Assembly (NCBI GenBank): GCA_016210115.1
Contig: JACQUW010000038.1
Location: forward strand, 1-54,952
Length of the DNA: 54,952 nt
Reading direction: 5' to 3'
Origin: Deltaproteobacteria bacterium
GTDB lineage: Bacteria; Desulfobacterota; Binatia; UBA9968
Positions 1-8,300 of this stretch are shown one piece after another. The notes below the pieces were generated by a model that was given only the letters and a program-made list of their open reading frames with translations, did not search any database and had not been told where the DNA came from. The translations under genes and the position numbers were made by a program. The first letter of the stretch is position 1. Each line of letters starts with the position of its first letter.

Positions 1-48
1 CCATTGGGTTGAGACGGACGGGGACGCCGCTCACCCAAAACGTTAGCC
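1..48 (+). other. attC-like integron recombination site, left end cut by the window
   Basis: The arm at 4-13 pairs with the arm at 30-38 (CTCACCCAA) over about nine base pairs, leaving T9 unpaired. An inner stem 15-17/27-29 closes a short loop. The right end is GTTAGCC at 42-48, a match to the attC R' core GTTRRRY. Extrahelical bases in an imperfect hairpin ending in that core are hallmarks of integron attC sites. The matching left core would lie just outside the window; its exact complement GGCTAAC is present in the related copy at 607. No integrase gene is visible, so identity as a functional attC is inference. Confidence 0.5.
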
Positions 49-116
49 ATCTAGAGGCTTGTCGCAGGTGGAAGGGAACGCCGGGATGGTGTAGCATTCA
101 CCCAGAGGAGAAGATC

Positions 117-314
117 ATGGAAGCCAAAGAGACTGTACGAGCCCTCCTGAATCGGCTCCCCGATGATTGCAGCCTGGATGAAGTTCTGTACCACGTCTAC
201 GTGCTGCAGGAAGTTGCCAAGGGCCGGGCCGATGTCGAAGCAGGTCGGACACTGACGCATGCGCAAGTGGCGGAACAGCTTCGCAGGAAATGGCGACGGA
301 CCACCGAGAGGTAA
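117..314 (+). CDS. Type II antitoxin-like small protein
   Basis: A 65-residue acidic helical protein. I chose ATG 117 over an upstream in-frame ATG at 9 because GAGGAG lies at 105-110, correctly spaced, and because the extra residues would be encoded by the attC-like site. The last codons overlap the downstream toxin start by 25 bases, which is typical of translationally coupled antitoxin-toxin pairs. The C-terminal half (AEQLRRKWRR) is basic and could bind either toxin or DNA. I do not recognise a named family. The antitoxin role rests on size, order and overlap with a ParE-like gene. It probably neutralises the toxin and represses its own promoter, as such proteins usually do. The flanking attC-like repeats suggest the pair forms one gene cassette. 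Confidence 0.7.
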   Translation: MEAKETVRALLNRLPDDCSLDEVLYHVYVLQEVAKGRADVEAGRTLTHAQVAEQLRRKWRRTTER

Positions 315-601
315 TCTGGACGCAACGGGCTCGCGATGCTCTCGATGAAGCCGCGGCCTACGTCGCGCAGGACTCTCCTGAGGCGGCCGTGAACCTTGTG
401 GAGCGTGCCTTGGGTGCCGCCGAGTCGCTGACTACCTTGAGTGAGCGGGGCCGCATTGTGCCCGAACTCAACGACCCCACAGTGCGGGAGACTTTCGTTT
501 ACAGATACCGGCTAGTGTACGAGATTGTTCCCACCCAGGTAACTGTGCTCGGTTTCATTCACGGGGCGCGCGATTTCAACCTTTGGTGGCGCGGCGAATG
601 A
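290..601 (+). CDS. ParE/RelE-superfamily toxin
   Basis: A 103-residue protein with the ParE/RelE pattern. An N-terminal strand (VIWTQRARDALDEAAAYVA) leads into a helical hairpin, then comes RETFVYRYRLVYEIV, then a terminal strand with an IHGARDF motif like the IxHxRD of ParE toxins. ParE members poison gyrase and RelE members cut mRNA; the sequence favours ParE because of the HGARDF end, but the target cannot be read. The start lies inside the antitoxin gene, so translation is probably coupled. The length is normal for the family and nothing is missing. A copy of the attC-like left core begins six bases after the stop. That position fits an integron cassette carrying a toxin-antitoxin pair, a common cassette type. 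Confidence 0.85.
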   Translation: MATDHREVIWTQRARDALDEAAAYVAQDSPEAAVNLVERALGAAESLTTLSERGRIVPELNDPTVRETFVYRYRLVYEIVPTQVTVLGFIHGARDFNLWWRGE

Positions 602-606
602 CACAA

Positions 607-633
607 GGCTAACTCATTGGGTTGAGAAGGACG
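607..633 (+). repeat. Partial second attC-like copy
   Basis: Positions 615-633 repeat positions 2-20 with one mismatch in nineteen (the A at 628 is C at 15). They are preceded by GGCTAAC at 607-613, the exact complement of the GTTAGCC core at 42-48. The expected right arm (CTCACCCA then GTTAGCC) is not found in the next 100 bases, so this copy has lost its 3' half. Confidence 0.5.
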
Positions 634-692
634 CTAAGAGGCCGAACGCAAAACCAGAGCTAAAGCCGCGCTCGCGATCCTCAGTGACCGCA

Positions 693-953
693 TCAGAACT
701 GACGTTCGTAGTCGTCGTGGCTTCCAACCCAGAACCAGGTCACCGTGTCACCTCCCATAATACCTAAAGCACGATAACCTCGTGTGACACGCACCGACCA
801 AACGCGCTCTTCTTAATGGACGCACTTAAAGTGTAATGACGGATGGAACGGCGAGTCACGCCAAAGCTGGAAGGACTTTTTGGCAGCCCGCTTAAGCTCC
901 TCTGGCAGGGCTTGATAGGCTTCCCAAAAGCTCGGCAGCGTTTGGGATTTCAC
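693..953 (-). pseudogene. Toxin of a decayed type II TA pair, broken by one internal stop
   Basis: Read on the minus strand from GTG 953, the frame gives a RelE/HigB-like toxin beginning VKSQTLPSFWEAYQALPEEL. It continues through FHPSLHFK and then WSVRVTRGYRALGIMGG, and ends DTVTWFWVGSHDDYERQF. A TAA at 813-815 interrupts the frame after residue 46, exactly where the family continues from the HFK strand into the WSVRV strand. Everything downstream of the stop remains in frame and well conserved, so the lesion looks recent, or the base call may be wrong. The GTG start overlaps the end of the antitoxin remnant, the normal coupling for this pair. No full-length product is expected unless the stop is suppressed. 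Confidence 0.75.
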
Positions 954-1116
954 AGTTTGCCGTAATCCATTTCGCCTGCCTTTCCCGCAGCGACCTCCTT
1001 GCGCGCCTTGCGGGCGGCAGCAACGAGGCCAGCTTTCTTCCGCTCACAATCCTCTCCTGAGCGTTTTCCGGTAGGGACTCGAGCATTTTGACCACTGTTT
1101 CCGTCGTTTTACTCAT
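950..1116 (-). pseudogene. Antitoxin of the same decayed pair, frameshifted with internal deletion
   Basis: ATG 1116 with AGGAGT upstream gives MSKTTETVVKMLESLPENAQ then ERIV, a typical N-terminus of antitoxins paired with this toxin type. In the same frame the rest is nonsense. A shift to another frame just after ERIV restores the usual C-terminus (LVAAARKARKEVAAGKAGEM, then DYGKL), which stops at 950-952 overlapping the toxin GTG. The middle segment expected in the family is missing, so a small deletion of roughly 45-50 bases with frame loss fits best. The only open product would be 74 residues with a wrong C-terminus. Confidence 0.65.
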
Positions 1117-1318
1117 GGTGACTCCTATCAAAAAACCAGTTTACCAAACACGGCGTTGTACTTCCACCTGATATTGGAACCAGGCGGGCTGTGGTCAAAA
1201 TCGTAAGGTGTGACCGGATCGGAAGACTCAGCCGTCGGTTGGGGGCGGCCGTGTTCGGAGACGGCTCGGGCCAGGCATGATATTTGACATTGTCATACGT
1301 TAGATGCTCTCGTGCGGC

Positions 1319-1543
1319 TCAATCCAGAATGTTGCCCGTCCAGAGTTCTTTGAGAAAATGGGTTTGGCAGCACGATATCCGTGTCGTGGTGCCGGATTGC
1401 ATAACCACCCCTACGCCCCAAGCTAACGCCAGTTTGCGATCTCGGTCCAAATCCTCTGCTTTCTTGCCCTTGGCCATGTCAACAGCCTCGCGGGCGTAGT
1501 CCAGCATATGTTTCAGACGCACGAGAGGGTCACGCCTCGACAT
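1319..1543 (-). pseudogene. HepT-like toxin, truncated after about 41 residues
   Basis: From ATG 1543 the protein reads MSRRDPLVRLKHMLDYAREA and on to DLDRDRKLALA, the first helices of the HepT/DUF86 HEPN family. At about 1421 family similarity stops and an unrelated tail of 34 residues follows. The catalytic RxxxxH motif of HEPN RNases sits in the missing C-terminal part, so no RNase activity is expected. The junction coincides with a 30-base sequence repeated near 2113, which marks the break as a rearrangement rather than simple decay. The start overlaps the end of the nucleotidyltransferase gene by 14 bases, the usual MntA-HepT gene order. Confidence 0.7.
1391..1420 (+). repeat. Direct repeat copy A (partner at 2113-2141)
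   Basis: The sequence beginning GCCGGATTGCATAACCACCC recurs at 2113-2141 with three differences, one of them a single-base gap. Copy A lies exactly at the point where the HepT gene loses family similarity. Copy B lies upstream of the truncated ATPase gene and includes half of the larger palindrome there. The pair probably marks a duplication or recombination junction. Confidence 0.5.
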
Positions 1544-1838
1544 AGACGACCTCTGCCTCGGCCAGAACCTCCTCACGGAAGTGCTTGCTCAATGACTTGG
1601 GCGTGTTGATATCTATCCTGCGGCCTCCGAGAAGTCCTGAGAGCTCCTGTTCCAGGTCGTAGAGCTTGAATAAGCCCACTCTAGCATCCGGCTCAAATTC
1701 AACTAAAACATCCACGTCGCTCTTCGGCCCAAAATCGTCCCTTAACAAAGAACCAAAGAGCGAAAGCTTGCGAATGCGGTGGCGCCGGCAGAAATCCGCA
1801 ATCTCGCTTTTTGATATGGGAACGTTTTTAGTCAACAC
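1530..1838 (-). CDS. mntA: MntA-like minimal nucleotidyltransferase (antitoxin)
   Basis: A 102-residue minimal nucleotidyltransferase. The signature LFGSLLRDDF...SDVDVLVEF supplies the family's Gly-Ser (29-30) and the two metal-binding aspartates (Asp41 and Asp43) at the proper spacing. In characterised MntA-HepT systems the enzyme transfers AMP to the HepT toxin and so silences it. I placed the start at GTG 1838 with an AAGAAGAGG run just upstream; the next codon, TTG, is an alternative. A TTGACA lies at 1887-1892 on this strand with a poor -10. The partner HepT gene is truncated, so the enzyme may have lost its substrate. The open frame extends further upstream into sequence with no family similarity, which I did not include. 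Confidence 0.8.
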   Translation of the reverse strand: MLTKNVPISKSEIADFCRRHRIRKLSLFGSLLRDDFGPKSDVDVLVEFEPDARVGLFKLYDLEQELSGLLGGRRIDINTPKSLSKHFREEVLAEAEVVYVEA

Positions 1839-1953
1839 GGCGGATCCTCTTCTTGCGATACTTTTATTGTTTTTACCATAACGCGCTGTCAACAAATAGA
1901 GCCCCCGCCTCACCGGGGATACTTGTAATTCGTCCAATAGGAAATCGCCTAAG

Positions 1954-2064
1954 TCAGTGCCGTAAAGACAACGAGTCATAATTCTTGCAGGTCTGGCGCG
2001 GGCCAAAAAGGAAAACGGGCTTGTGCTTGACGGTCTCCCGGAGATTGAGAATCCGTTTATACAT
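1954..2064 (-). pseudogene. N-terminal stub of an AAA ATPase (DUF4143 type)
   Basis: From ATG 2064 the frame reads MYKRILNLRE and then VFLFGPRQT, the start of the AAA ATPases that carry a C-terminal DUF4143 domain. GPRQT is the beginning of their Walker A (GPRQTGKS/T). Similarity ends right there: the following residues (CKNYDSLSLRH) are not family-like and a stop follows, so Walker A is incomplete and no ATPase can be made. The tandem palindromes directly upstream are retained. The stub lies upstream of the MntA/HepT remnant on the same strand. Confidence 0.6.
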
Positions 2065-2066
2065 AT

Positions 2067-2120
2067 CGGCAACTCTATTGCCAGATTTTTCATAAAATCC
2101 GGCAAGTCTGATGCCGGATT
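2067..2120 (-). promoter_or_regulatory. Two tandem palindromes upstream of the ATPase stub
   Basis: The larger palindrome has perfect 9-base arms AATCCGGCA (2096-2104) and TGCCGGATT (2112-2120). The smaller has arms GGCAA (2068-2072) and TTGCC (2078-2082) inside a similar core. Their centres are about 33 bases apart, close to three helical turns, which suits two dimers of one regulator side by side. Being directly before the ATG of the ATPase stub they could be an operator. Alternatively they encode the repeated KSGxRxA tract sometimes seen before such proteins. Confidence 0.45.
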
Positions 2121-2141
2121 TCATAACCACCCTACACCCCG

Positions 2142-2647
2142 CGGAACCGCCGGTCGTGGGTCTCGGCCAACAGCCATGGATTGACCTCTGTGGTGCGGCG
2201 GCCGGTGAGGACACGCGCAACTTCGCCCCCATGGGTTTGGCAGCCAAGGTAGGACCCATGAGTTAGCCGCGGGCGTGGCATCTGATGTTACGGAGCTCAT
2301 CTCCGTTCGTGGTGAGCCCATTGTCTTCGCTCAAGGCAGACTTGCGGGACCATGAACGGAAATTGCGACACAGTCTGTTGCGGGAGAAGAAAGGATGAGG
2401 GGGTATCCATCGCTCACCGTCACCTTAGTCCTCTCCCGTCGAGGGAGAGGACTAAGGCTCGCACAGCGGAACGTCTCATTTGTAACAACTGTGGAATATC
2501 GGTAAAAGAACTGCGACATTGGGAACCGGCTCCGCGAAGCGGTGCCTGTCCCCGAGCGAGGCGTGCTCCTTGACGTCGCCAGTCCATTCGCTGTATTTTG
2601 CGCGCAATTAATTTTGGTTGCCTTGAAGAGTGCAAGAGGTGGCTGAT
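2142..2647. other. Non-coding stretch with dispersed hairpin repeats
   Basis: I see no gene. Positions 2299-2356 hold an imperfect inverted repeat (CCGTTCGTGG against CCATGAACGG). Positions 2423-2457 hold a perfect 15-base stem, CCTTAGTCCTCTCCC against its complement, with a 5-base loop. Both resemble repeats scattered through genomes of this kind. The second could also terminate transcription but lacks a T run. Confidence 0.6.
2423..2457. repeat. Perfect 15-bp stem-loop (REP-like)
   Basis: Left arm 2423-2437 and right arm 2443-2457 are exactly complementary, with a 5-base loop 2438-2442. The CTCTCCC/GGGAGAG core appears in degenerate form near 39380. It is probably a dispersed palindromic repeat that may also protect or end transcripts. 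Confidence 0.6.
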
Positions 2648-3688
2648 ATGAGACTTCCTCATAGAGACGCGATTCGGTTGGGCCCGACACCTTACGAAGA
2701 CTTTTTGGAAAAGGAAGGCATTCCGGTTATTCGGGGCTATTTCTTAGAGGACCTGAAAACCGTGGAGCTTAGTCCGTGGAAGCGGATGGGAGTCTCCGGT
2801 TGCTATCTCAACATGGGAGACCAGCAGGAGACGGACGCCTATATCTGTGAGATACCGCCCGCGAGCCAGACCTTACCCCAACGCCACCTGTTCGAAACCC
2901 TTGTTCACATCGCGGCTGGAAGGGGAGCGACGACCGTGTGGCACGAGGAAGCGCCCAAGCAGAGCTTTGAATGGAGCGCCGGGGCGATCTTCGCGATTCC
3001 GCTCAATGTCTCTTACCAACATTTCAATGTATCCAAGGACGAGCCGGTTCGTTTTCTGGCCGGGACCAATGCCCCGCATATAATCAATCTCTTTCACAAC
3101 GAAGATTTTATCTTCCGCAATCCGTTCCAGTTCCGCGATCGGTTCCGCAACGATCCGGACTATTTTCGCGAGAACAAAAGGCTGACCGTGCGCAGTTGGG
3201 AAACGAACCTGATCCCGGACGCCAATTCATTTGTCCTCGACGACTATCCCATGAAAGGGAAAGGAGTGCGCATCATGCGGTTCGGGCTGGCGGGTACGAC
3301 CTACGGCTGCCATGTCCAGGAATTTTCGGTCGGCAGCCGCAGCACGTTTCACCGTCATGGACCGGGCGCGATGGTCACGGTCACTCAAGGGACAGGCTTT
3401 GCGATGGTCTGGCGCGAAGGCGAAGAGCGCCAGCGCTTCGAGATTCGTCCCGGATCGATTTATTCGCCCGGCGATCTCATGTATCACGGCCACTTTAATA
3501 CCGGCCACACGACGATGCGCCATTTCGCCATGCGCGGCAGAAGCCCGAAGTACAGCCAGGATCGGTACCGCACGTCTCTCCATGATATGATTCCTTTCGA
3601 TGAAGAGCCCCCAGATATTCACCCTGAGTATTTGCGGGAGCTTGCCAAAAACGGAGTCGCGACCGAGATCTCGGTGGTCGAAGAATAG
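2648..3688 (+). CDS. Bicupin protein, gentisate-dioxygenase-like fold
   Basis: A 346-residue protein with two cupin barrels, one around residues 45-150 and one around 205-310. The second holds TFHRHGPGAMVTVTQGTG followed by PGDLMYHGHFNTG, which supply histidines and acids where cupin metal sites lie. The first has QRHLFETLVHI and a later WSAGAIFAIPLNVSYQHFN. Gentisate-type dioxygenases share this layout, but I cannot assign a substrate. I chose ATG 2648 over GTG 2630 because AGAGGTGG precedes it. The UbiD gene follows after only 29 bases, so the two are probably one transcript acting on the same aromatic or unsaturated acid: decarboxylation by UbiD and oxygenation or another reaction by the bicupin. 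The function is not established from sequence alone. Confidence 0.75.
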   Translation: MRLPHRDAIRLGPTPYEDFLEKEGIPVIRGYFLEDLKTVELSPWKRMGVSGCYLNMGDQQETDAYICEIPPASQTLPQRHLFETLVHIAAGRGATTVWHEEAPKQSFEWSAGAIFAIPLNVSYQHFNVSKDEPVRFLAGTNAPHIINLFHNEDFIFRNPFQFRDRFRNDPDYFRENKRLTVRSWETNLIPDANSFVLDDYPMKGKGVRIMRFGLAGTTYGCHVQEFSVGSRSTFHRHGPGAMVTVTQGTGFAMVWREGEERQRFEIRPGSIYSPGDLMYHGHFNTGHTTMRHFAMRGRSPKYSQDRYRTSLHDMIPFDEEPPDIHPEYLRELAKNGVATEISVVEE

Positions 3689-3717
3689 ATTTAGAGAAAA
3701 AGCTGCGGAGAAGAACT

Positions 3718-5172
3718 ATGGAACTTTCCTATGATGACTTTCGGGGCTTTGTAGAGCAGGCAAAAAAAGTAAGCGACTGGCGTCTGATCGAGGGAGCTGA
3801 CTGGAATACGGAGATCGGCGCGCTGGTTGAATCGACCGCCGAACTCGTGCCCCAACCGCCTATGCTCATATTCGACCGGATCAAAGACTACCCACCGGGC
3901 TTCCGCGTCGTGAGTTTGCCGTATGCTGCTTATAAGCGCGTTGCCCTGGCGCTGGGTTTGCCCGTCGATAAAAGCAAGCTCGAGATCTTGCGTCTGGCCG
4001 CGCGAAAGATCACCACCGCAAAGCCGATTCCCCCCAAGGTCGTCCAGGATTCCCCTTTGTTAGAAAACGTGATGAACGGCGATAACGTCGATCTTCTAAA
4101 ATTCCCGGCGTTGCGCTTTCACGAGAACGACGGCGGGCGCTATTTCGGACCGGGGGGCGGACTGATCAATGCCGATCCCGAGACGGGCTACGTCAATACG
4201 GGAACCTATCGGATGCAGCTCCACGACCGGAATCATCTCGGGTTATGGATGAGTCCCGGGCAAAACGGCCGCCAGATCTGTATGAAATACTGGCAGCAAG
4301 GGAAGAGTTGCCCCGTGGCGGCGAGTTACGGGCAGCACCCGCTGGTGTTCATGCCCTCTTACACGAAGCATCCTTATGGCTGCTCGGAGATGGAGATTTC
4401 GGGCGGGCTGATCGGCCGGGCGCTGGAGGTCGTAAAAGGGCCGATAACCGGCTTACCCATCGCGGCAAGCTCAGAAATCGCCATCGAAGGGGAAGTCCCT
4501 CCGCCTTTAGAAGAGGCGCGAGATGAAGGGCCGTTCGGCGAGTGGCCGGGGTACTACTCCGGCGGGACAATCGGCACCGGCGAGCCCCAGCCTGTCATCA
4601 GGGTGAAAGCGATTTACTATAGAAACAATCCGATTCTGGAAGATGAGGCTCCACTGTGGCCCGGCGCCGTTAAAATGGATTTGCACATCTCAGCGGGTGT
4701 GCTGTGGGACCAGTTGGAGAGCGCGGGGATCCAGGACATTGTCGGAGTCTATAACCATACGTCATACCTCTCGGTTGTCGCTATCCGGCAGAGGTACGCA
4801 GGGCACGCCAAGCAAGCGGGGCTCGCGGTATTGAGCTGCTCGGCGGGCGCGCGCAATGGGCGGTACGTGGTTGTCGTTGACGAGGACATAGACCCCAGCA
4901 ATCTCAAAGAGGTCCTGTGGGCGATGATGACGCGCGTGGATCCCAAGACCAATATCGAGATCATCGACGGCTGCTGGAGCACGCCGCTGGATCCCCGGAT
5001 GCCGCCCGAAAAAAGGGAAAGCCGGGACCATACGAACAGTAGAGCGGTTTTCTACGCGGTCAGGCCTTTCCACTGGCGCGATAAATTCCCGCAGGTCAGC
5101 CGCTGCAGCCGTGAGCTGCGCGACAAGACGGTTGAAAAGTACAAGGACGTCATCCCGTTTCCGAAAATCTGA
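3718..5172 (+). CDS. UbiD-family prenylated-FMN decarboxylase
   Basis: A 484-residue UbiD-family enzyme, full length. UbiD enzymes reversibly decarboxylate aromatic or alpha,beta-unsaturated acids using prenylated FMN. The catalytic Arg-Glu-Glu set is visible: Arg165 in GTYRMQLHD, and Glu270 and Glu275 in DEGPFGEWPGYYSGG, with the five-residue spacing known from Fdc1. An N-terminal domain (1-110) precedes the core, as is usual. An AAGCTGCGGAGAAG stretch provides the ribosome site before ATG 3718. No UbiX flavin prenyltransferase is seen in the window, so the cofactor must be made elsewhere. Pairing with a bicupin gene directly upstream suggests a dedicated catabolic step. The substrate cannot be told; sequence near the active site differs between family members in ways I cannot read here. 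Confidence 0.9.
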   Translation: MELSYDDFRGFVEQAKKVSDWRLIEGADWNTEIGALVESTAELVPQPPMLIFDRIKDYPPGFRVVSLPYAAYKRVALALGLPVDKSKLEILRLAARKITTAKPIPPKVVQDSPLLENVMNGDNVDLLKFPALRFHENDGGRYFGPGGGLINADPETGYVNTGTYRMQLHDRNHLGLWMSPGQNGRQICMKYWQQGKSCPVAASYGQHPLVFMPSYTKHPYGCSEMEISGGLIGRALEVVKGPITGLPIAASSEIAIEGEVPPPLEEARDEGPFGEWPGYYSGGTIGTGEPQPVIRVKAIYYRNNPILEDEAPLWPGAVKMDLHISAGVLWDQLESAGIQDIVGVYNHTSYLSVVAIRQRYAGHAKQAGLAVLSCSAGARNGRYVVVVDEDIDPSNLKEVLWAMMTRVDPKTNIEIIDGCWSTPLDPRMPPEKRESRDHTNSRAVFYAVRPFHWRDKFPQVSRCSRELRDKTVEKYKDVIPFPKI

Positions 5173-5316
5173 ATAGGAAAACGTCGGAAGGAGCGAATTG
5201 CTCCACGGGGAAATTCCCAAAACCTCCCTATGATAAGAGAATTTCTGTTACGCTACACTGGCATTATCCAATAGTTGCGTTCCTGCCTTAGGCCACAGGG
5301 CCCAATCTGGTTCCGC

Positions 5317-5344
5317 TTGATTAGCCTTCTTGGGCGTATATTAT
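5317..5344 (+). promoter_or_regulatory. Sigma70-type promoter for the CheB-CheR-kinase gene
   Basis: TTGATT (5317-5322) and TATTAT (5339-5344) are separated by 16 bases, close to consensus, and lie about 40 bases before the start codon at 5382. The surrounding AT-rich stretch stands out from the GC-rich background. Confidence 0.5.
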
Positions 5345-5381
5345 ATTATTCGAGCCCGACAACCGCAGGCAGGAGACCTCC

Positions 5382-8300
5382 ATGAATGCTGAAGGTTCAA
5401 CTATCCGGGTCGTAGGCATCGGCGCATCGGCCGGCGGGATGGATGCGCTAAAAGAGTTCTTCGCCGAGATGCCGTCTGCCAGTGGTCTTGCCTTCGTCGT
5501 TATCCAGCACCTGGACCCGGCCCACGTGAGCTATATGGCGGGCCTTCTGGCCAAATGTACAGCCATGAATGTAGTCCAGGCCGAAGATAGGATACCCGTC
5601 GAAGCCGACTGCGTCTACACCATCCCTCCCGGGAAATTTCTATTGATCAGAGACGGCATACTGCGTCTGACTGAGGCGGTAAAACGCGACGGCTTGCGGA
5701 TGCCGATCGACTTTTTCTTTCGCTCTCTCGCCCAGGACCAAGGCGAGAACGCGATCGCCGTGCTTTTTTCGGGCAGCGGCTCGGACGGAACGCTGGGGAT
5801 CAGGGAGGTCCGGGGAGCGGGCGGGGTGGTTTTTGTCCAGGACCCTAAGACCGCGCAGTTCGACTCGATGATCGAGAGCGCCATAGCGACGCAGGCGGTA
5901 GACTACGTGCTGCCTGTACGCGAAATACCCGGCGCGATTCTCCAATATGTGCAACGAACCGGCACCGAGCCAGCCAGCAGACCCGAAACCATCACGCAGG
6001 AGGGCCATACCGGCGCGATTCTCGATTTGCTGGTGAGTGAAACTAAAGCAGATTTTCGTTGCTACAGGAAAGGCACGATCCAACGCCGCATCCAGCGCCG
6101 CATGGGCCTCAACGGCGTGCAAGATATCTCCGATTACTATCGCTTGCTGTGCGAAAATCCTGGCGAACTGGCGAGGCTTTCAAAAGACATGCTGATTGGG
6201 GTTACGAGCTTCTTTCGGGACCCGGAAGCATTTGAGGAGCTGCACGAAAAGGTCATCACGGTCCTGGTTCAAGAAAAGAGCAGTAACAACCTCTTACGGG
6301 CATGGATTCCAGGGTGCGCGACGGGCGAGGAGGCCTATTCCATTGTCATTTTGCTCATGGAGGAAATGGCTCGGGCGAGGAAAACCTTTAGCCTGCAGAT
6401 CTTCGCGTCGGACCTTGATCGCGAAGCGCTGAAATATGCGCGTGAGGGGATATACCCCGAAAGCATCACCGCCGATTTGTCCGAGGAGCGCCTGGCGCGG
6501 TTCTTCGTCAAGAAAGACGGCACTTACCAGATTGCTAAACAGGCACGAGAAGTCGTTACCTTCGCCGAGCACAACGTGATCTTCAACCCGCCGTTTTTGA
6601 AGATGGACTTGATCAGTTGTCGCAACCTGCTGATTTATATCGAGCCTGAGATACAAAAGAAGGTTCTCAACCTTCTCGCGTTCGCCCTCAACCCGGGCGG
6701 ATATCTGTTTTTGGGCAAGTCCGATACTGCGGTTGAGCAGAGCGATTTGTTCGAGCCGGTCTCCAGGAGCGCGCGGATTTACCGCCGCAAGCCGTCCATC
6801 GCCGTGCCTTTTGTTAATCTCCCATTGAGATCTGGAGCGCCGCTCCGACCCGCCAGAGCCGAAGATCAGCACCCGATCAAGCTATCGGATCTCAACCAGC
6901 AGGTGCTGCTGAAGCATTTTAACGCGAGCATTGTCCTGGTCAATGAAAATGGCGGAATCATGCATTTCTATGGGCCAAGCCATAAGTACCTGGCGCACCC
7001 GTACGGCGATGCCAACCTGAACCTGTTTGAGATGATCGAGAAAACGCATTCTTCGATGCTCCGCCTGGCGGTCGAAAAGGCAGCCCGGGAGAATCAGCCG
7101 GTCAGCCTGCAAGCCCTTGAACTTAGCCGGGAGGATGCCAGCCAGTCCGTGAATGTAACGGTCATGCCGGTCATAGAGCCCAAGTCGGGTAAAAGACTGC
7201 TTGCCGTTATTTTTGAAGACGCGCGGCCGCCGGACGAGGCTTCCCCTGCCAGTGCCCGGGAAACCGAAAGCCGGGACAGCGATCTCATAGCCCGGCTCGA
7301 AGCCGAAAATAAGTCCCTGAAACAGGAGATCCAGGCCACGATCGATGGTTTCCAAACCACCCATGAAGAGCTCATGGCCGCCAATGAGGAGGTCATGGCG
7401 ATCAATGAAGAGCTACAGTCGACGAACGAAGAGCTGGAAACGTCAAAGGAGGAGTTGCAATCCGTTAACGAGGAGTTGGTTACGGTCAATAACCAGCTCA
7501 GTGAAAAAGTCGAAGAAATCAACAAGATCAATGACGATTTAGCTAATTTTCTGAATTCCTCCGAAGTCGTCACGCTCTTTTTGGACAGGAGATTTTGCAT
7601 CCGCCGTTTCACGCCTTCGGCGACGAAGTTGATGAACTTGATCTCCCTGGATGTGGGCCGTCCGGTCAGCCATATCTCGAACGAATTGATCGATGTGGAC
7701 CTGATATCCATAGCCGATAACGTGCTCAAAAATCTGGCTCCCTTTGAAAGAGAAGTGCGGAGCTCCGATGGCCTCTGGTACATCCTGCGCTGCATCCCCT
7801 ATCGCACGCTGAGCAACGTGATCGACGGCGTGGTTTTTACGTTCACCGAAGTAAGCCGCCTGAAGCATTCGGAAGAGGCGATGACGGAGGCGCGAGATTA
7901 TGCCGAGAACATCATCCACACGATTCGGGAATCCCTGCTCGTGCTGAATCCTGAACTGAAGGTTGTGTCGGCCAACCGGGCGTTTTTCAAGACCTTCCAG
8001 GTATCGCCGGAGGAAACGCAGGGCCGTTCCGTCTATGAGCTGGGAAATCACCAGTGGGACATTCCCGGGCTGCGGGCGTTGCTGGAGGAAGTCCTCCACC
8101 GCGACGGGCATTTTGAGAACTTCGAGGTGGAGCATGTTTTTCCGGCGATCGGACCAAGGATTATGTCGCTTAACGCCAGAAGGATCTCTCATAAAGAGAA
8201 TCACGATGTCCGATTAATACTGATAGCGATCGACGATGTCACCGAGCGCAGGCGGGCAGAGGCGGAGCGCAAAAAGCTGGAAGAGCAGCTTGTTCAAGCG

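Noticed and set aside
2331-2690. Leftward 119-residue frame before the bicupin gene
   Set aside because: Much of it is translated hairpin repeat and it resembles no protein family.
6294-6872. Leftward 192-residue frame inside the CheB-CheR-kinase gene
   Set aside because: It is a shadow of a strongly conserved CheR domain on the plus strand.
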